Shown: positions 18,501 to 27,872, counted from the first letter of the stretch. The stretch is DNA of 64,000 nucleotides from Ruegeria sp. TM1040 (GCF_000014065.1 NC_008044.1:891501-955500); one strand, 5' to 3'. Numbers and translations: made by a program. The notes: generated by a model from the letters alone, not told the origin.

Positions 18501-18853
18501 TTCCTACCTTTCATTGATGCGCTCTATACCGAAGTATCGCTTCGATGTTGTGACGTGCGAAGTGCGCACTTGCGAGCCGCTGTAGAGGTGGGTCCGCAGT
18601 TCCGTCGAGGCCGGCTCCAGCATATGTTCGATGTTTTTGCCATCACCACGCGGGTAGGGCGGCAGAGTTTCAGGTGTCCTCATCAGGTGCACGGCTTCGA
18701 GCGCGGTATTTGCAATTCTTTTCAGGCGCTTATTTCCTTTCGTCATTTTTTTCAGTGGAAAGCTCGGAAAATGGCATTTCTGCGCTTGACGCCCCCCGCG
18801 ACCTGCGAATATTACACCCCAACGTTCAGACACGGCGCTGGACGCAACAGCAA
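18501..18853. other. 353-bp stretch without a supported gene
   Basis: This lies between tRNA-Val and the first tRNA-Asp. It is less GC-rich than its surroundings and includes a T-rich run near 18748. A 109-codon reverse frame (18504-18833) has no ribosome-binding site and no recognisable domain, and I do not call it. Promoter elements for the tRNA-Asp array are expected near its right end. Confidence 0.6.
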
Positions 18854-18930
18854 GCGGTTGTAGCTCAGTTGGTTAGAGTACCGGCCTGTCACGCCGGGGG
18901 TCGCGGGTTCGAGCCCCGTCAACCGCGCCA
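18854..18930 (+). tRNA. tRNA-Asp (anticodon GTC), copy 1
   Basis: 77 bases with encoded CCA. Acceptor GCGGTTG/CAACCGC, anticodon stem CCGGC/GCCGG around CTGTCAC (anticodon GTC), and T-loop TTCGAGC. It is the first of three copies with identical tRNA sequence. Confidence 0.97.
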
Positions 18931-19012
18931 CTGTTGCCCTGCCTGAAGGGCCTCGCAAGAGGGTCAGGACCGTCCCGGAGGGAACGCGCTGGCAAAGGTC
19001 AGCATTGAAAGT

Positions 19013-19089
19013 GCGGTTGTAGCTCAGTTGGTTAGAGTACCGGCCTGTCACGCCGGGGGTCGCGGGTTCGAGCCCCGTCAACCGCGCCA
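19013..19089 (+). tRNA. tRNA-Asp (anticodon GTC), copy 2
   Basis: Identical to copy 1 over its 77 bases, and starting 159 bases downstream of it. The spacer before it resembles the spacer before copy 3. Confidence 0.97.
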
Positions 19090-19172
19090 CTTTCACCCCG
19101 CCTGGGGGCCTTGCAAGAGGAACAGGACCGTCCCGGAAGGGAGTCGCTGGCCGAGGTCAGCACTGAAAATGC

Positions 19173-19249
19173 GCGGTTGTAGCTCAGTTGGTTAGAGTAC
19201 CGGCCTGTCACGCCGGGGGTCGCGGGTTCGAGCCCCGTCAACCGCGCCA
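19173..19249 (+). tRNA. tRNA-Asp (anticodon GTC), copy 3
   Basis: Identical to copies 1 and 2, and starting 160 bases after copy 2. The constant period shows the array arose by tandem duplication of a tRNA-plus-spacer unit. Confidence 0.97.
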
Positions 19250-19288
19250 CTTTCACCCCTTTCCAATTCTCTGTTGCTAGAATTCCGG

Positions 19289-19306
19289 CGGCGCAAGAGA
19301 GCGCCG
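19289..19306 (+). terminator. Candidate terminator of the tRNA array
   Basis: CGGCGC, an AAGAGA loop and GCGCCG, followed 12 bases later by TTTTGTCTTT. It lies 40 bases after the last tRNA-Asp. Confidence 0.4.
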
Positions 19307-19396
19307 TGAACCGGTTTTGTCTTTCCCCATGTACGGTCTGGCGGCACAGTGACCTAAGCCCCCTGTGATCCTTCCCGAACAGACGAGAGTCCGCCG

Positions 19397-19807
19397 ATGT
19401 CCACATCTCAACCAGATACTGCCCCGCAAAATCCGCCCGAGACCCAACCGACAATCCGCGTCATCGCGATGCCCACGGACACCAACCCGGCGGGTGATAT
19501 CTTTGGTGGCTGGCTCATGAGCCAGATGGATCTTGCGGCAGGCACCATCGCGGCAAGGGTATCCAAGGGGCGGGCTTCAACCGTCTCGGTCGAGGAGATT
19601 CAGTTTCATCGCCCCGTTCTGGTGGGCGACGAGGTCTCGCTATATGCGGAGATGCTGAAAATCGGGCGCACCTCGATGCGCATCCGTGTGCGCGCCTGGC
19701 GTCGCGCCCGCCATCAGGAAGAAACCCAGCAGGTGACAGAAGCGATCTTCACCTTCGTGGCGCTGGACGACCATGCGCGGCCGAGGCCGGTGCTGCGCGA
19801 GGCGTAA
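19397..19807 (+). CDS. Acyl-CoA thioesterase, YciA-like hotdog protein
   Basis: 136 residues, a single hotdog domain. The NPAGDIFGGWLMSQMDLAAG block (about 31-50) contains the conserved Asn and Asp of YciA-type thioesterases, and the VSVEEIQFHRPV strand follows. The enzyme hydrolyses acyl-CoA to free acid and CoA, with broad specificity in this family. A proline/glutamine-rich N-terminal tail of about 18 residues precedes the domain. It is a single gene flanked by the tRNA array and a terminator. Confidence 0.9.
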   Translation: MSTSQPDTAPQNPPETQPTIRVIAMPTDTNPAGDIFGGWLMSQMDLAAGTIAARVSKGRASTVSVEEIQFHRPVLVGDEVSLYAEMLKIGRTSMRIRVRAWRRARHQEETQQVTEAIFTFVALDDHARPRPVLREA

Positions 19808-19814
19808 AACGACA

Positions 19815-19841
19815 CAGCCCCCGCAGAGGCTGCGAGGGCTG
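19815..19841. terminator. Hairpin between the thioesterase and M20 genes
   Basis: CAGCCC..GCAG paired with CTGC..GGGCTG around AGG, directly after the thioesterase stop and before the convergent M20 peptidase stop. Downstream T content is modest. Confidence 0.5.
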
Positions 19842-19890
19842 GTCTGATCGTTTCGGGGAGAGGGCAGGGCGCCACTGCGCCCTGAGCCCC

Positions 19891-21282
19891 TCAGGCTTTG
19901 CTCAGGGCGTCCAGCACCCGCGCCCAAGAGCGGATCCCCTTGTGGAAGCTCTCGAGGTCGTATTTCTCATTGGGGGAGTGGATCGCGTCATCCTCATTGG
20001 CAAAGCCAATCAGCATCGCGTCCATGCCGAGGATCGATTTGAAATAGCCCGCCACCGGAATCGACCCGCCCATGCCGGAGAACACCGCCTCGCGGTTCCA
20101 TTCCTCGGTCAAAGCGCCGCGCGCGGCCTCGAACTCGGGCCGGGTGGTGTCGATCACATAGGCGGGTGCGCCATCCAGATCGAGGTCCCATTTCACGGTG
20201 CAATCCGTAGGCAGGCGGTCTTCGACATGTTTGCGAATCTTCTGGCGCAGATCGGCAGGGTCCATGTCGCCCACCAGGCGGCAGGTGATCTTGCAATGCG
20301 CCTCTGAGGGAATCACCGTCTTGGTGCCTGCGCCCTGATAGCCGCCCCAAAGCCCGTTGATCTCGAGGGTCGGACGCGCCCATTGCTGCTCCAGGGTGGA
20401 GTATTTCTTTTCGCCATGCGCCTCGGTGTAGCCCGCGTTGGAGAGATAGTCCTTCTCGTCAAAGCCACAGCCTTCCCACTGTCGCAGGATATCCGCCGGC
20501 ACCTCCGGCACGCCCTCGTAAAAGCCCTCCACGGCCACAGCGCCGGTGTCGGGGTCATGGAAGGATGCAATGATGTGGGAGATCTCGCGCAGCGGGTTCA
20601 GACCAGGGCCACCATAGTGCCCCGAATGCAGGTCGATCTTGGGGCCGATCAGGGTGAATTCATCCTTCATCATGCCGCGCAGCTGCGACGCCACCGAAGG
20701 CACCCCGCGCGCCACCATAGACGTGTCGCAGATCAGCGCGATATCGGCAGAGAGCTCTTCTTTGGCGGCCTCGAGGAACGGAATGAGCGAGGGCGACCCT
20801 GATTCCTCTTCGCCCTCGAAGAAAAAGGTGATGCGGCAGGGCAGGGTGCCATGCACCGCCTGCCACGCCCGGCAGGCTTCTACAAAGGTCATCAACTGAC
20901 CCTTGTCATCCGATGCACCGCGGCCGCGGATCACCGTGCCATTGGGCGTTTCTTCAAGCTGAGGCTCAAAGGGTGGCGTGTTCCAGAGGTTCAGCGGATC
21001 GACGGGCTGCACATCATAATGGCCGTAAAACAGCAGATGCGGGCCTTTGGTGTTTTCCTCGCCCACATGGCCCACCACCATCGGATGGCCGGGTGTTTCG
21101 CGCTTCTCAGCCTTGATGCCGATGGAGTTCAGATCCTTGACCAACCAATCCGCAGCGGCGTCGCAGTCGGCCTTGTAGGCGGGATCAGTGGAAATGGAGG
21201 GAATGCGCAACAGTTCCAGCAGCCGGTCGGTGGCGGCGGAAACATCGGAATCGATTTTGTCGAGAACAGGGGTAAGGGACAT
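19891..21282 (-). CDS. M20 family metallopeptidase (cytosolic dipeptidase-like)
   Basis: 463 residues. Metal-site motifs run in order: LFYGHYDVQPVDP (first His/Asp), GRGASDDKGQ (bridging Asp), FFEGEEESGS (catalytic Glu and metal Glu). The dimerisation domain occupies about 195-350. It belongs to the ArgE/DapE/CPG2 superfamily, in the CNDP-like dipeptidase branch judged by the HYDVQPVDPLNLW stretch. It is a cytoplasmic di-zinc peptidase with no signal peptide, and is likely a dipeptide scavenger. Confidence 0.92.
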   Translation of the reverse strand: MSLTPVLDKIDSDVSAATDRLLELLRIPSISTDPAYKADCDAAADWLVKDLNSIGIKAEKRETPGHPMVVGHVGEENTKGPHLLFYGHYDVQPVDPLNLWNTPPFEPQLEETPNGTVIRGRGASDDKGQLMTFVEACRAWQAVHGTLPCRITFFFEGEEESGSPSLIPFLEAAKEELSADIALICDTSMVARGVPSVASQLRGMMKDEFTLIGPKIDLHSGHYGGPGLNPLREISHIIASFHDPDTGAVAVEGFYEGVPEVPADILRQWEGCGFDEKDYLSNAGYTEAHGEKKYSTLEQQWARPTLEINGLWGGYQGAGTKTVIPSEAHCKITCRLVGDMDPADLRQKIRKHVEDRLPTDCTVKWDLDLDGAPAYVIDTTRPEFEAARGALTEEWNREAVFSGMGGSIPVAGYFKSILGMDAMLIGFANEDDAIHSPNEKYDLESFHKGIRSWARVLDALSKA

Positions 21283-21767
21283 GGGTCTCTCCTGAAATAG
21301 TGCCGTGTTGCCCTTGGGCCGTGATGAGCTTCAACAGGGCAGGGCGGGTCCGTGGCGGAGCCTAACAGCGCTGCATGACAAGGGCCAGTCGCACGATTGT
21401 ATTAGAACATCACCCGCCCGGATGAGGCGCACGCCGGGCCTGTGTGCCTGCTGAAGCCGTTTCAGAACAAAGGTTTCCGATCCGCCACATTCCCTCTGGC
21501 CCTGCGGCGTTTTGCGCAGGGGGGGGCATGTCTGCTTTGATGCTGCCGCGCTTGCCTGAATTTCAGAATGCTTCTAAAAGCATCGAAAGGTTTATTTGAC
21601 CTGTATCAAGGATGATGGGTGGCGTGACACTCTATCACGTTGATCAGGACAAGGGTGCCGGTTAGACACCGCGAGATAGATCGCGGGTGTGGATGCTCCA
21701 CGGGGCAGGTCGGGATCAAGACGCAGCCAAGCCGGACTGGCATCGGCACAAAGCTATGGAGATGACG
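21283..21767. other. Long divergent promoter region between M20 peptidase and hemA
   Basis: About 485 bases without a supported gene. It holds the FNR-like site listed separately. The rest is presumed promoter and 5'-leader sequence of hemA and the M20 gene; I see no further clear element. Confidence 0.6.
21596..21609. promoter_or_regulatory. FNR/FnrL-type binding site upstream of hemA
   Basis: TTGAC-CTGT-ATCAA matches the FNR consensus TTGAT-N4-ATCAA at 9 of 10 positions. In Rhodobacter species hemA is known to be controlled by FnrL, so the site makes regulatory sense. It lies 158 bases upstream of the proposed GTG start. Confidence 0.65.
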
Positions 21768-22991
21768 GTGGACTATACCGCACAACTCGACGCAGCGATT
21801 GAACGCCTTCACGAAGAAGGCCGCTACCGGACGTTCATTGATATCGAGCGTCGCCGGGGGCAGTTTCCGCATGCGGTCTGGACCCGTCCCGATGGCAGCG
21901 AACAGGACATCACCGTCTGGTGCGGCAACGACTATCTCGGCATGGGGCAGCACCCGGTTGTGCTGAAGGCGATGCGCGATGCAATTGATGCCACTGGTGC
22001 GGGCTCTGGCGGGACGCGCAATATCTCCGGCACCACTGTCTATCACAAAGAACTCGAGAGCGAGCTTGCCGATCTGCACGGCAAGGAAGCGGCGCTTTTG
22101 TTCACCTCCGCCTACATTGCCAACGATGCCACGCTGTCGACCCTGCCGAAACTGCTGCCGGGTCTCATTATCTATTCCGACGCTTTGAACCACGCGTCCA
22201 TGATCGAGGGTGTGCGCCGAAATGGCGGGGCCAAGCGAGTCTTTCGCCATAATGATGTCGCCCACCTGCGCGAACTCCTCGAGGCTGACGATCCCGCCGC
22301 GCCCAAGCTCATCGCATTTGAGAGCGTCTACTCGATGGATGGCGACTTTGGCCCGATTGCGGAAATCTGCGATCTCGCCGATGAATTCAACGCGCTGACC
22401 TATATCGACGAAGTCCACGCCGTCGGCATGTATGGCCCTCGCGGCGGTGGCGTCACAGAGCGTGACAACCTCGCCCATCGTATCGACATCATCAACGGCA
22501 CGCTCGCCAAGGCCTATGGCGTCATGGGCGGCTATATCGCCGCCTCTGCCAAGATGTGCGATGCGATCCGGTCCTATGCGCCGGGCTTTATCTTCACCAC
22601 CTCGCTTGCGCCTTCGATTGCGGCCGGGGCCGCGGCCTCCGTGCGTCATCTCAAGACAGCGCAGGACCTGCGCGATAAGCATCAGGAGCAGGCGCGCTAT
22701 CTCAAAACCCGCCTCAAGATGATGGGACTGCCCGTGATCGATCACGGCAGCCACATCGTTCCGGTGATCGTTGGCGATCCGGTTCATACCAAGAAACTGT
22801 CGGATATGTTGCTCTCGGACTTTGGTATCTATGTGCAGCCGATCAACTTCCCGACCGTGCCGCGTGGTACAGAGCGCCTACGATTCACGCCATCGCCAGT
22901 GCATGGGCCCAGCGAAATGGACCATTTGATCCGCGCAATGGATAAGCTTTGGTCGCATTGTGCGCTGAATCGCGCCGAATTGGCCGGATAA
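21768..22991 (+). CDS. hemA: 5-Aminolevulinate synthase
   Basis: 407 residues from GTG 21768. This enzyme joins glycine and succinyl-CoA to form 5-aminolevulinate (C4 pathway of heme synthesis) using PLP. Visible landmarks are [48 protein letters not shown] and the PLP lysine in NGTLAKAYG. The GTG start is chosen because GGAG lies 6 bases upstream, the protein then opens [10 protein letters not shown] like Rhodobacter HemA, and the PLP lysine becomes residue 248, its number in R. capsulatus. ATG codons at 21756 and 21762 would add 2-4 residues but have poorly spaced ribosome-binding sites. Confidence 0.96.
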   Translation: MDYTAQLDAAIERLHEEGRYRTFIDIERRRGQFPHAVWTRPDGSEQDITVWCGNDYLGMGQHPVVLKAMRDAIDATGAGSGGTRNISGTTVYHKELESELADLHGKEAALLFTSAYIANDATLSTLPKLLPGLIIYSDALNHASMIEGVRRNGGAKRVFRHNDVAHLRELLEADDPAAPKLIAFESVYSMDGDFGPIAEICDLADEFNALTYIDEVHAVGMYGPRGGGVTERDNLAHRIDIINGTLAKAYGVMGGYIAASAKMCDAIRSYAPGFIFTTSLAPSIAAGAAASVRHLKTAQDLRDKHQEQARYLKTRLKMMGLPVIDHGSHIVPVIVGDPVHTKKLSDMLLSDFGIYVQPINFPTVPRGTERLRFTPSPVHGPSEMDHLIRAMDKLWSHCALNRAELAG

Positions 22992-23119
22992 GCCCAAGCT
23001 AAGTGTTCATTAAACGGAATTGTGTTATTCTTTCATCAATGAAACCACGCTGACGAATCGGGAATCGGTTTGTACGGTGCGGATGTCGCAAAACGGCAGG
23101 ACTTGATGGGACAGCAGGC

Positions 23120-24337
23120 ATGATCGGGCGCCTTACGCAGCGCACTTTTGGACGTCGTGATGAAACCCCGGAACCGCCACGCGGTTTCGATGATTTCGAG
23201 TTGCGTCTTGGCGATATGATGCGCGGCGAACGCGCTACCATGGGCAAGTCGCTCCTGGATGTACAGCGCGAGCTACGGATCAAAGCCTCCTACATCGATG
23301 CCATTGAAAACTGTGACCCTTCGGTCTTTGACACGCCCGGTTTTATTGCCGGGTATGTGCGCTCTTATGCGCGCTACCTCAACATGGACCCCGAAAAGGC
23401 CTTTGGTGCCTTCTGCGCCGAGAGCGGTTTTTCCGTGGCCCACGGCATGTCATCTGAGGCCTCCGTACGCAAACCCCGCGATATATCCGCCTCCAGCAGC
23501 AAAGGTCTCGGGGGCGATGCATTCAGCAATTCCGCCACGCCATTTGTCCCGGTGTCTGACGGTGTCTTTAGCCAGATCGACCCGCGCGCGGTGGGCTCCG
23601 TCCTCGTGCTGGCCAGCGTCATTGGCGGGCTTGCCTTTGGCGGCTGGAAGATCCTGCACGAGGTGCAGCAGGTCACATTCGCCCCGGTCGAGCAAACACC
23701 GGAGGTGCTTGCGGAGCTGGACCCGCTCGAAACCGCATCTCTCGTCGCATCGGACCTGACCGAGGACCCCGCAAGCGAGGCTTTGGATCGCCTTTACCGC
23801 CCTCAGGCGCTGGATGTGCCGGTTCTGGTCGCCCGCGATGCGCCCATCTCGACGCTTGATCCGCGCGCGCATGGGAATTTCGCAGGCTTCGAACAGCCTG
23901 GTATTTCATTGGCAGATGCCATGGTGCCCGCAAACGAACAAACCGACCTCGCAGTGCCGCAGGTGCTCGAAGCGCGCGCCCCTTCGGTCGAGATGATCGC
24001 CGTGCGCCCCTCCTGGGTGCAAGTCAAGGCCGCCGATGGATCGGTGATCTTCGAGACGATCATGGAGCCGGGGCAAACCTTTGACGTGCCTCTCACCGAA
24101 GACGCCCCGCGTCTGCGCACCGGCGAAAGCAGCGCGATCTATTTCGCGGTGAATGGCGAACACTACGGCCCGGTGGGCGGTCGCGGTCAGGTCACCAAGG
24201 ATGTGGAACTCTCGCCAGATGCGCTCAGCGGCCGCTTTGAGATCGCCGATCTGGAGGCCGAGCAGAACCAGGCGCTTGCCACCATGGTCGCCCAGTTGCG
24301 CGCCACGCAACAGACCCCGGTAGACAGCGCCGACTGA
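23120..24337 (+). CDS. RodZ-like helix-turn-helix membrane protein (DUF4115)
   Basis: 405 residues. A cytoplasmic Xre-type helix-turn-helix spans about 28-95 (LGDMMRGERATMGKSLLDVQ through ASYIDAIENCD). A linker follows, then one membrane helix near 160-178 (VLVLASVIGGLAFGGW), and a periplasmic tail with a C-terminal DUF4115 beta-domain (about 290-385). This is the RodZ architecture, linking MreB to the cell-wall elongation machinery; the helix-turn-helix binds MreB rather than DNA in characterised members. Location upstream of ispG matches the conserved order in proteobacteria. Confidence 0.85.
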   Translation: MIGRLTQRTFGRRDETPEPPRGFDDFELRLGDMMRGERATMGKSLLDVQRELRIKASYIDAIENCDPSVFDTPGFIAGYVRSYARYLNMDPEKAFGAFCAESGFSVAHGMSSEASVRKPRDISASSSKGLGGDAFSNSATPFVPVSDGVFSQIDPRAVGSVLVLASVIGGLAFGGWKILHEVQQVTFAPVEQTPEVLAELDPLETASLVASDLTEDPASEALDRLYRPQALDVPVLVARDAPISTLDPRAHGNFAGFEQPGISLADAMVPANEQTDLAVPQVLEARAPSVEMIAVRPSWVQVKAADGSVIFETIMEPGQTFDVPLTEDAPRLRTGESSAIYFAVNGEHYGPVGGRGQVTKDVELSPDALSGRFEIADLEAEQNQALATMVAQLRATQQTPVDSAD

Positions 24338-24381
24338 CGAGACGGCAGAGGACGCGCTCAAAACACCCATGGATTCGCAGA

Positions 24382-24415
24382 ACGCCCCGGACAGCCATTG
24401 CAGGCTCCGGGGCGT
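24382..24415 (+). terminator. Hairpin between rodZ-like gene and ispG
   Basis: Perfect 10-bp arms ACGCCCCGGA and TCCGGGGCGT around a 14-base loop, 44 bases after the stop. There is no T-run, so it may attenuate or stabilise rather than end transcription. Confidence 0.45.
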
Positions 24416-24457
24416 CGGCCTATCTAAGGGGCAAGCGACACGCAGGACGAGGCAGCC

Positions 24458-25591
24458 ATGTCCATGAATCATATCCGCCCTTGGCGGAACATCGAACGCC
24501 GCAAGAGCCGCCAGATCCATGTGGGCAATGTGCCCGTAGGGGGGGATGCGCCAATTGCGGTGCAGACCATGACCAACACGTTGACCACCGACATCAAAGG
24601 CACCATCGCACAGGTGCAGGCCGCCGCCGATGCGGGCGCCGATATAGTGCGTGTCTCGGTCCCGGACGAGGCCTCTGCCCGCGCGCTCAAGGAGATCGTG
24701 CGGGAAAGCCCGGTGCCGATCGTGGCCGATATTCATTTCCACTACAAACGTGGCATCGAGGCCGCCGAGGCCGGTGCCGCCTGCCTGCGCATCAATCCCG
24801 GAAACATCGGCGACGAAAAACGCGTGGCCGAGGTGATCAAGGCCGCCCGCGACCACAATTGCTCGATCCGTATTGGCGTCAATGCTGGCAGCCTCGAAAA
24901 ACACCTCCTCGAAAAATACGGCGAGCCTTGCCCGGACGCGATGGTCGAATCCGGCCTTGATCACATCAAGATCCTTCAGGACCACGACTTTCATGAATTC
25001 AAGATCTCGGTCAAAGCCTCCGACGTCTTCATGTCTGCCGCCGCTTATCAGATGCTTGCGGATGCGACCGACGCCCCCATCCACCTCGGCATCACCGAGG
25101 CTGGTGGGCTGATGTCCGGCACGATCAAGTCTGCGATCGGCCTCGGACAGCTCTTGTGGATGGGCATTGGCGACACCCTGCGCGTAAGCCTTTCCGCCGA
25201 TCCGGTTGAAGAGGTCAAAGTAGGCTTTGAGATCCTCAAATCCCTCGGCCTGCGTCACCGGGGCGTCAATATCATCTCCTGCCCGAGCTGCGCGCGTCAG
25301 GGGTTTGACGTTATCAAAACGGTCGAAACCCTCGAAGAGCGCCTCGAACACATCAAAACCCCCATGAGCCTCTCGATCATCGGCTGCGTTGTGAATGGTC
25401 CGGGCGAGGCTTTGATGACCGATGTCGGCTTCACCGGTGGCGGCGCGGGCTCCGGCATGGTGTATCTTGCGGGCAAGGCCAGCCACAAGATGTCCAACGA
25501 CCAGATGATCGATCACATCGTCGAAGAGGTCGAGAAAAAAGCCGCCGCTCTCGACGCGCAAGCGGCTGAGGACATGAAAGCGGCGGAATAA
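24458..25591 (+). CDS. ispG: (E)-4-hydroxy-3-methylbut-2-enyl-diphosphate synthase (flavodoxin/ferredoxin)
   Basis: 377 residues. It catalyses the reductive ring opening of MEcPP to HMBPP in the MEP isoprenoid pathway with a [4Fe-4S] cluster. Cluster ligands C275 and C278 (SCPSC), C310 (GCVVNGPGE) and E317 have the same spacing as in E. coli IspG. The N-terminal TIM barrel includes VQTMTNTLT and [10 protein letters not shown] short alanine/glutamate-rich tail ends the protein. It is probably transcribed with the upstream rodZ-like gene across 120 bases. Confidence 0.97.
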   Translation: MSMNHIRPWRNIERRKSRQIHVGNVPVGGDAPIAVQTMTNTLTTDIKGTIAQVQAAADAGADIVRVSVPDEASARALKEIVRESPVPIVADIHFHYKRGIEAAEAGAACLRINPGNIGDEKRVAEVIKAARDHNCSIRIGVNAGSLEKHLLEKYGEPCPDAMVESGLDHIKILQDHDFHEFKISVKASDVFMSAAAYQMLADATDAPIHLGITEAGGLMSGTIKSAIGLGQLLWMGIGDTLRVSLSADPVEEVKVGFEILKSLGLRHRGVNIISCPSCARQGFDVIKTVETLEERLEHIKTPMSLSIIGCVVNGPGEALMTDVGFTGGGAGSGMVYLAGKASHKMSNDQMIDHIVEEVEKKAAALDAQAAEDMKAAE

Positions 25592-25602
25592 CCCCGCCTT
25601 CA

Positions 25603-25658
25603 TCTTCTTGGAAATATCCCGGGGGAGGCCCCGAAGGGGCCGGGGGCAGCGCCCCCGG
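25603..25658 (-). repeat. Dispersed hairpin element, copy A
   Basis: Read on the minus strand: a hairpin with arms CCGGGGGC / GCCCCCGG and loop GCT (25640-25658), a second hairpin GGCCCC-TTC-GGGGCC, then the core CCGGGATATTT and AAGAAG. It lies between the convergent ispG and DsbA-like genes, starting 10 bases after the DsbA-like stop. Copies B and C are at 42635 and 49854. Confidence 0.7.
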
Positions 25659-25667
25659 TACGGGCGC

Positions 25668-26432
25668 TCAGCTGCGCCCGGCGCGTATGTCCTCCACCAT
25701 GATCTGCAACTGATCTGCGGGCAGGTAGCCGCGCAGCATCTCGTCTTCCAGAACAAAGGTGGGCGTGCCAGAAATGGACAGCGTCTGCGCCAGGCTGCGC
25801 GTGCGCTGGATCTGCTCTGTCACTTTTGCGTCGTTCATCTTGGCGAGGATTGCATCCGCGTCAAGCGACAGCCCCTCCGCCATACGACGCAACGCCACCT
25901 CATTGGGCTCGCCCTGAAACGCGATCAGCGTGTCATGCACGCTCTTGTAAGCGTCATCACCAGCCACAAGTTTGGTGGCAATCGCAAACCGGGATGAGAG
26001 CACAGACGCCTCGCCGAGGATTGGGAACTCTTTGATGACAAAACGAATATTCTTATCCGCCGCCAAAAGAGCCTCGATTTCGGGCACCGCCTTGCGGCAA
26101 TAGCCACAGCGGTAATCCATGAATTCAACCAGCGTCACATCGCCTTCGGGGTTGCCGCCCACCCAGGAATAGCCATCGTTCTGGATTTCCTGCAGGTTGG
26201 CGCCCACCAGCGCGTCATCGCGCGCGGCCTCGGCCTGTTGCTGCTGTTGTTCGAGGACGTCCACCGCCTCCAGGATCACCTGCGGGTTCTCCAGGAGATA
26301 GCTGCGCACGGCATCGCCAAAGGCGGCCTTTTCGCTGTCGGACATGTCGTTGAGGTCAAGCGCCCGCGCTGCCGGAGCAGAGAGAGAGAGCGCGCAGGCC
26401 GCGATCAGGGCCATGCGTGTCGGGGCAATCAT
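25668..26432 (-). CDS. DsbA-family thiol:disulfide oxidoreductase
   Basis: 254 residues. A signal peptide (about 1-24, ending ARA) sends it to the periplasm. A glutamine-rich coiled region lies near 60-70. The thioredoxin fold then has active site C109-G-Y-C112 and the cis-proline loop SGTPTF near 222. This is the DsbA/DsbG-like Com1 group with an N-terminal helical extension. It likely oxidises or isomerises disulfides in envelope proteins. The start overlaps the stop of the upstream M48 protease (ATGA), so the two form an operon. Confidence 0.9.
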   Translation of the reverse strand: MIAPTRMALIAACALSLSAPAARALDLNDMSDSEKAAFGDAVRSYLLENPQVILEAVDVLEQQQQQAEAARDDALVGANLQEIQNDGYSWVGGNPEGDVTLVEFMDYRCGYCRKAVPEIEALLAADKNIRFVIKEFPILGEASVLSSRFAIATKLVAGDDAYKSVHDTLIAFQGEPNEVALRRMAEGLSLDADAILAKMNDAKVTEQIQRTRSLAQTLSISGTPTFVLEDEMLRGYLPADQLQIMVEDIRAGRS

Positions 26433-27850
26433 TTTTGGTTCCTTTTCTCGTCTTGTTCAAAGGCAATTAGAACATCCTGGGCCCGGCGCCAGGCCGGGGA
26501 CCCTTTGGCCAGAAGGCCGGTTGCGCGTTTGGCATGTGGTCCTGCATCCTTGAGACGCCCCTGAAGCGCATAGCGCTCGGCGGTCACAAGCGCAGCCATG
26601 CCGGTCTGATTGGTTTGCGCATAGGCCAGCGACATATCGCGCAAGAGGGTTGCATTGCGAAAATCAAGGCCTCGGGCCTTTTCCATCGTCTTGAGGGCGG
26701 CGCGGGGATTGCCCGCTGCCAGCTGCGCGCGCCCGAGGCTTGCGAGGATCAAAGGCTCGTTTGGGGAGAGGCTGGCGGCTGTGCCAAAGGCCGAGACTGC
26801 AGCGCCCCAGCGGCGGTTTTCATAGAGGATCTGACCCCAGAGCTCGTGGTAATAGGCGTCCTTCGGGCGTGTGGCCAAAAGCGCCTGCATTTCCTTTTGC
26901 GCGCGGGAGAAACTGTTTTGCCGGTGATGCGCCACCGCAAGACGCATGCGTTTGACATCCGCATACCCTTCGGAGGCGACCCGTCGCTTGGTCCAGCTTG
27001 GCGCGCGCGTAAAGGCAGAAAGCTTGCCCTGCACCCGCGCCAGCCAATAGGCGGCGGCAGGGTCGGAGGCCGCCGCGGCGCCCGCGCTGGCCACATAGGC
27101 TTCTGCGGCGCGCATCCGGTCGCGTGTCAGCGGGTGCGAGCGCATATAAGGATCTTGCGAACCTGTGCTCAGGACCTCTTGGCCAGCAAAAATCCTGTGC
27201 AGTTCCACCATGCCCTTGGGATTGACCCCGGCGGCTGTCATGAACCCGATGGCGGAGCGGTCGGCAGAGGCTTCTTCGGCGCGGGTGTGCGACAGGAAAT
27301 TGCGCAGCGCCGAGGATTGCACCCCAAAGGCCACGCCCGCGCCTGCCTTGCCGCCCCCTGCGGCCGATGCCAGCAGCCCGAGCGCAACCCCAAGGCCTGC
27401 GGCCGTGCTCGCAGAGCGCATGTTCTGCACCCGCCGCCCGATGTGGCCATTGGCGATATGGGCCGCTTCATGGGCGATCAGCGCCTGCAGCATCTCTGGG
27501 CTCTCGGCCTTCAGGATCAGACCGTAGTTGATAAAGATCGCCCGGTGGTCGATCACGAAGGCATTGAAACTGCTGTCATTCACCACAAGGATGCGCACCC
27601 GTCGCGGGCTCAGACCGGCGGCGGTTAGAATGGGGCGCGCAAGCTCCGTCAGCCCGTGTTCGATATCGGCGTCGCGCAGAAGGCGAATGGATTGCGCCTG
27701 CGCCGCGATCGGCGCAAAGGCCAGCACGGCGGCAAGACATGCTGCCAGCACCGGCCCACGGCCGCACCCTCTGCCCACCGCTGCGGCCAGAAGACGAAAC
27801 AGACGTGCGCACGGGATTGACGCCAGAGAGAATACGCGCTCAAAACTCAT
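26429..27850 (-). CDS. M48 family periplasmic metalloprotease with TPR tail (BepA/YfgC-like)
   Basis: 473 residues from ATG 27850. A long signal region ends with VLAACLAAVLAFAPIAAQA. The zinc protease motif HEAAH lies in LIAHEAAHIANGHIG, with the third ligand expected in RAEEASADRSAIGF. The C-terminal third is TPR-like (about 310-470). This matches BepA-type proteases, which degrade stalled outer-membrane proteins. Pairing with a DsbA-like gene supports an envelope quality-control role. Longer in-frame readings to 27940 exist but would run into the divergent aminotransferase start; ribosome-binding sites are weak for all options. Confidence 0.85.
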   Translation of the reverse strand: MSFERVFSLASIPCARLFRLLAAAVGRGCGRGPVLAACLAAVLAFAPIAAQAQSIRLLRDADIEHGLTELARPILTAAGLSPRRVRILVVNDSSFNAFVIDHRAIFINYGLILKAESPEMLQALIAHEAAHIANGHIGRRVQNMRSASTAAGLGVALGLLASAAGGGKAGAGVAFGVQSSALRNFLSHTRAEEASADRSAIGFMTAAGVNPKGMVELHRIFAGQEVLSTGSQDPYMRSHPLTRDRMRAAEAYVASAGAAAASDPAAAYWLARVQGKLSAFTRAPSWTKRRVASEGYADVKRMRLAVAHHRQNSFSRAQKEMQALLATRPKDAYYHELWGQILYENRRWGAAVSAFGTAASLSPNEPLILASLGRAQLAAGNPRAALKTMEKARGLDFRNATLLRDMSLAYAQTNQTGMAALVTAERYALQGRLKDAGPHAKRATGLLAKGSPAWRRAQDVLIAFEQDEKRNQK

Positions 27851-27872
27851 GGCCGCACCATGGGAGATCAAC

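Larger units (their letters stand above)
18854..19249 (+). repeat. Tandem array of tRNA-Asp plus spacer units (159-160 bp period)
   Basis: The two inter-tRNA spacers share blocks such as CAGGACCGTCCCGGA and GGTCAGCA(C/T)TGAAA but differ by substitutions, while the tRNAs are identical. That suggests an older duplication with the tRNA portions held constant by selection or gene conversion. Confidence 0.9.

Noticed and set aside
18504-18833. 109-codon reverse frame between tRNA-Val and tRNA-Asp
   Set aside because: No ribosome-binding site and no recognisable domain.
18812-19454. Reverse-strand frames over the tRNA-Asp array (repeated ARLTGLEPATPGVTGRYSNQLSYN-like peptides)
   Set aside because: They are antisense translations of the tRNA-Asp genes, a well-known false annotation.
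21639-21653. Second FNR-like site (TTGAT followed by ACAAG)
   Set aside because: The right half-site does not match ATCAA.
23906-25756. 616-codon frame antisense to the rodZ-like gene and ispG
   Set aside because: Spans two convincing genes on the other strand and their intergenic hairpin.
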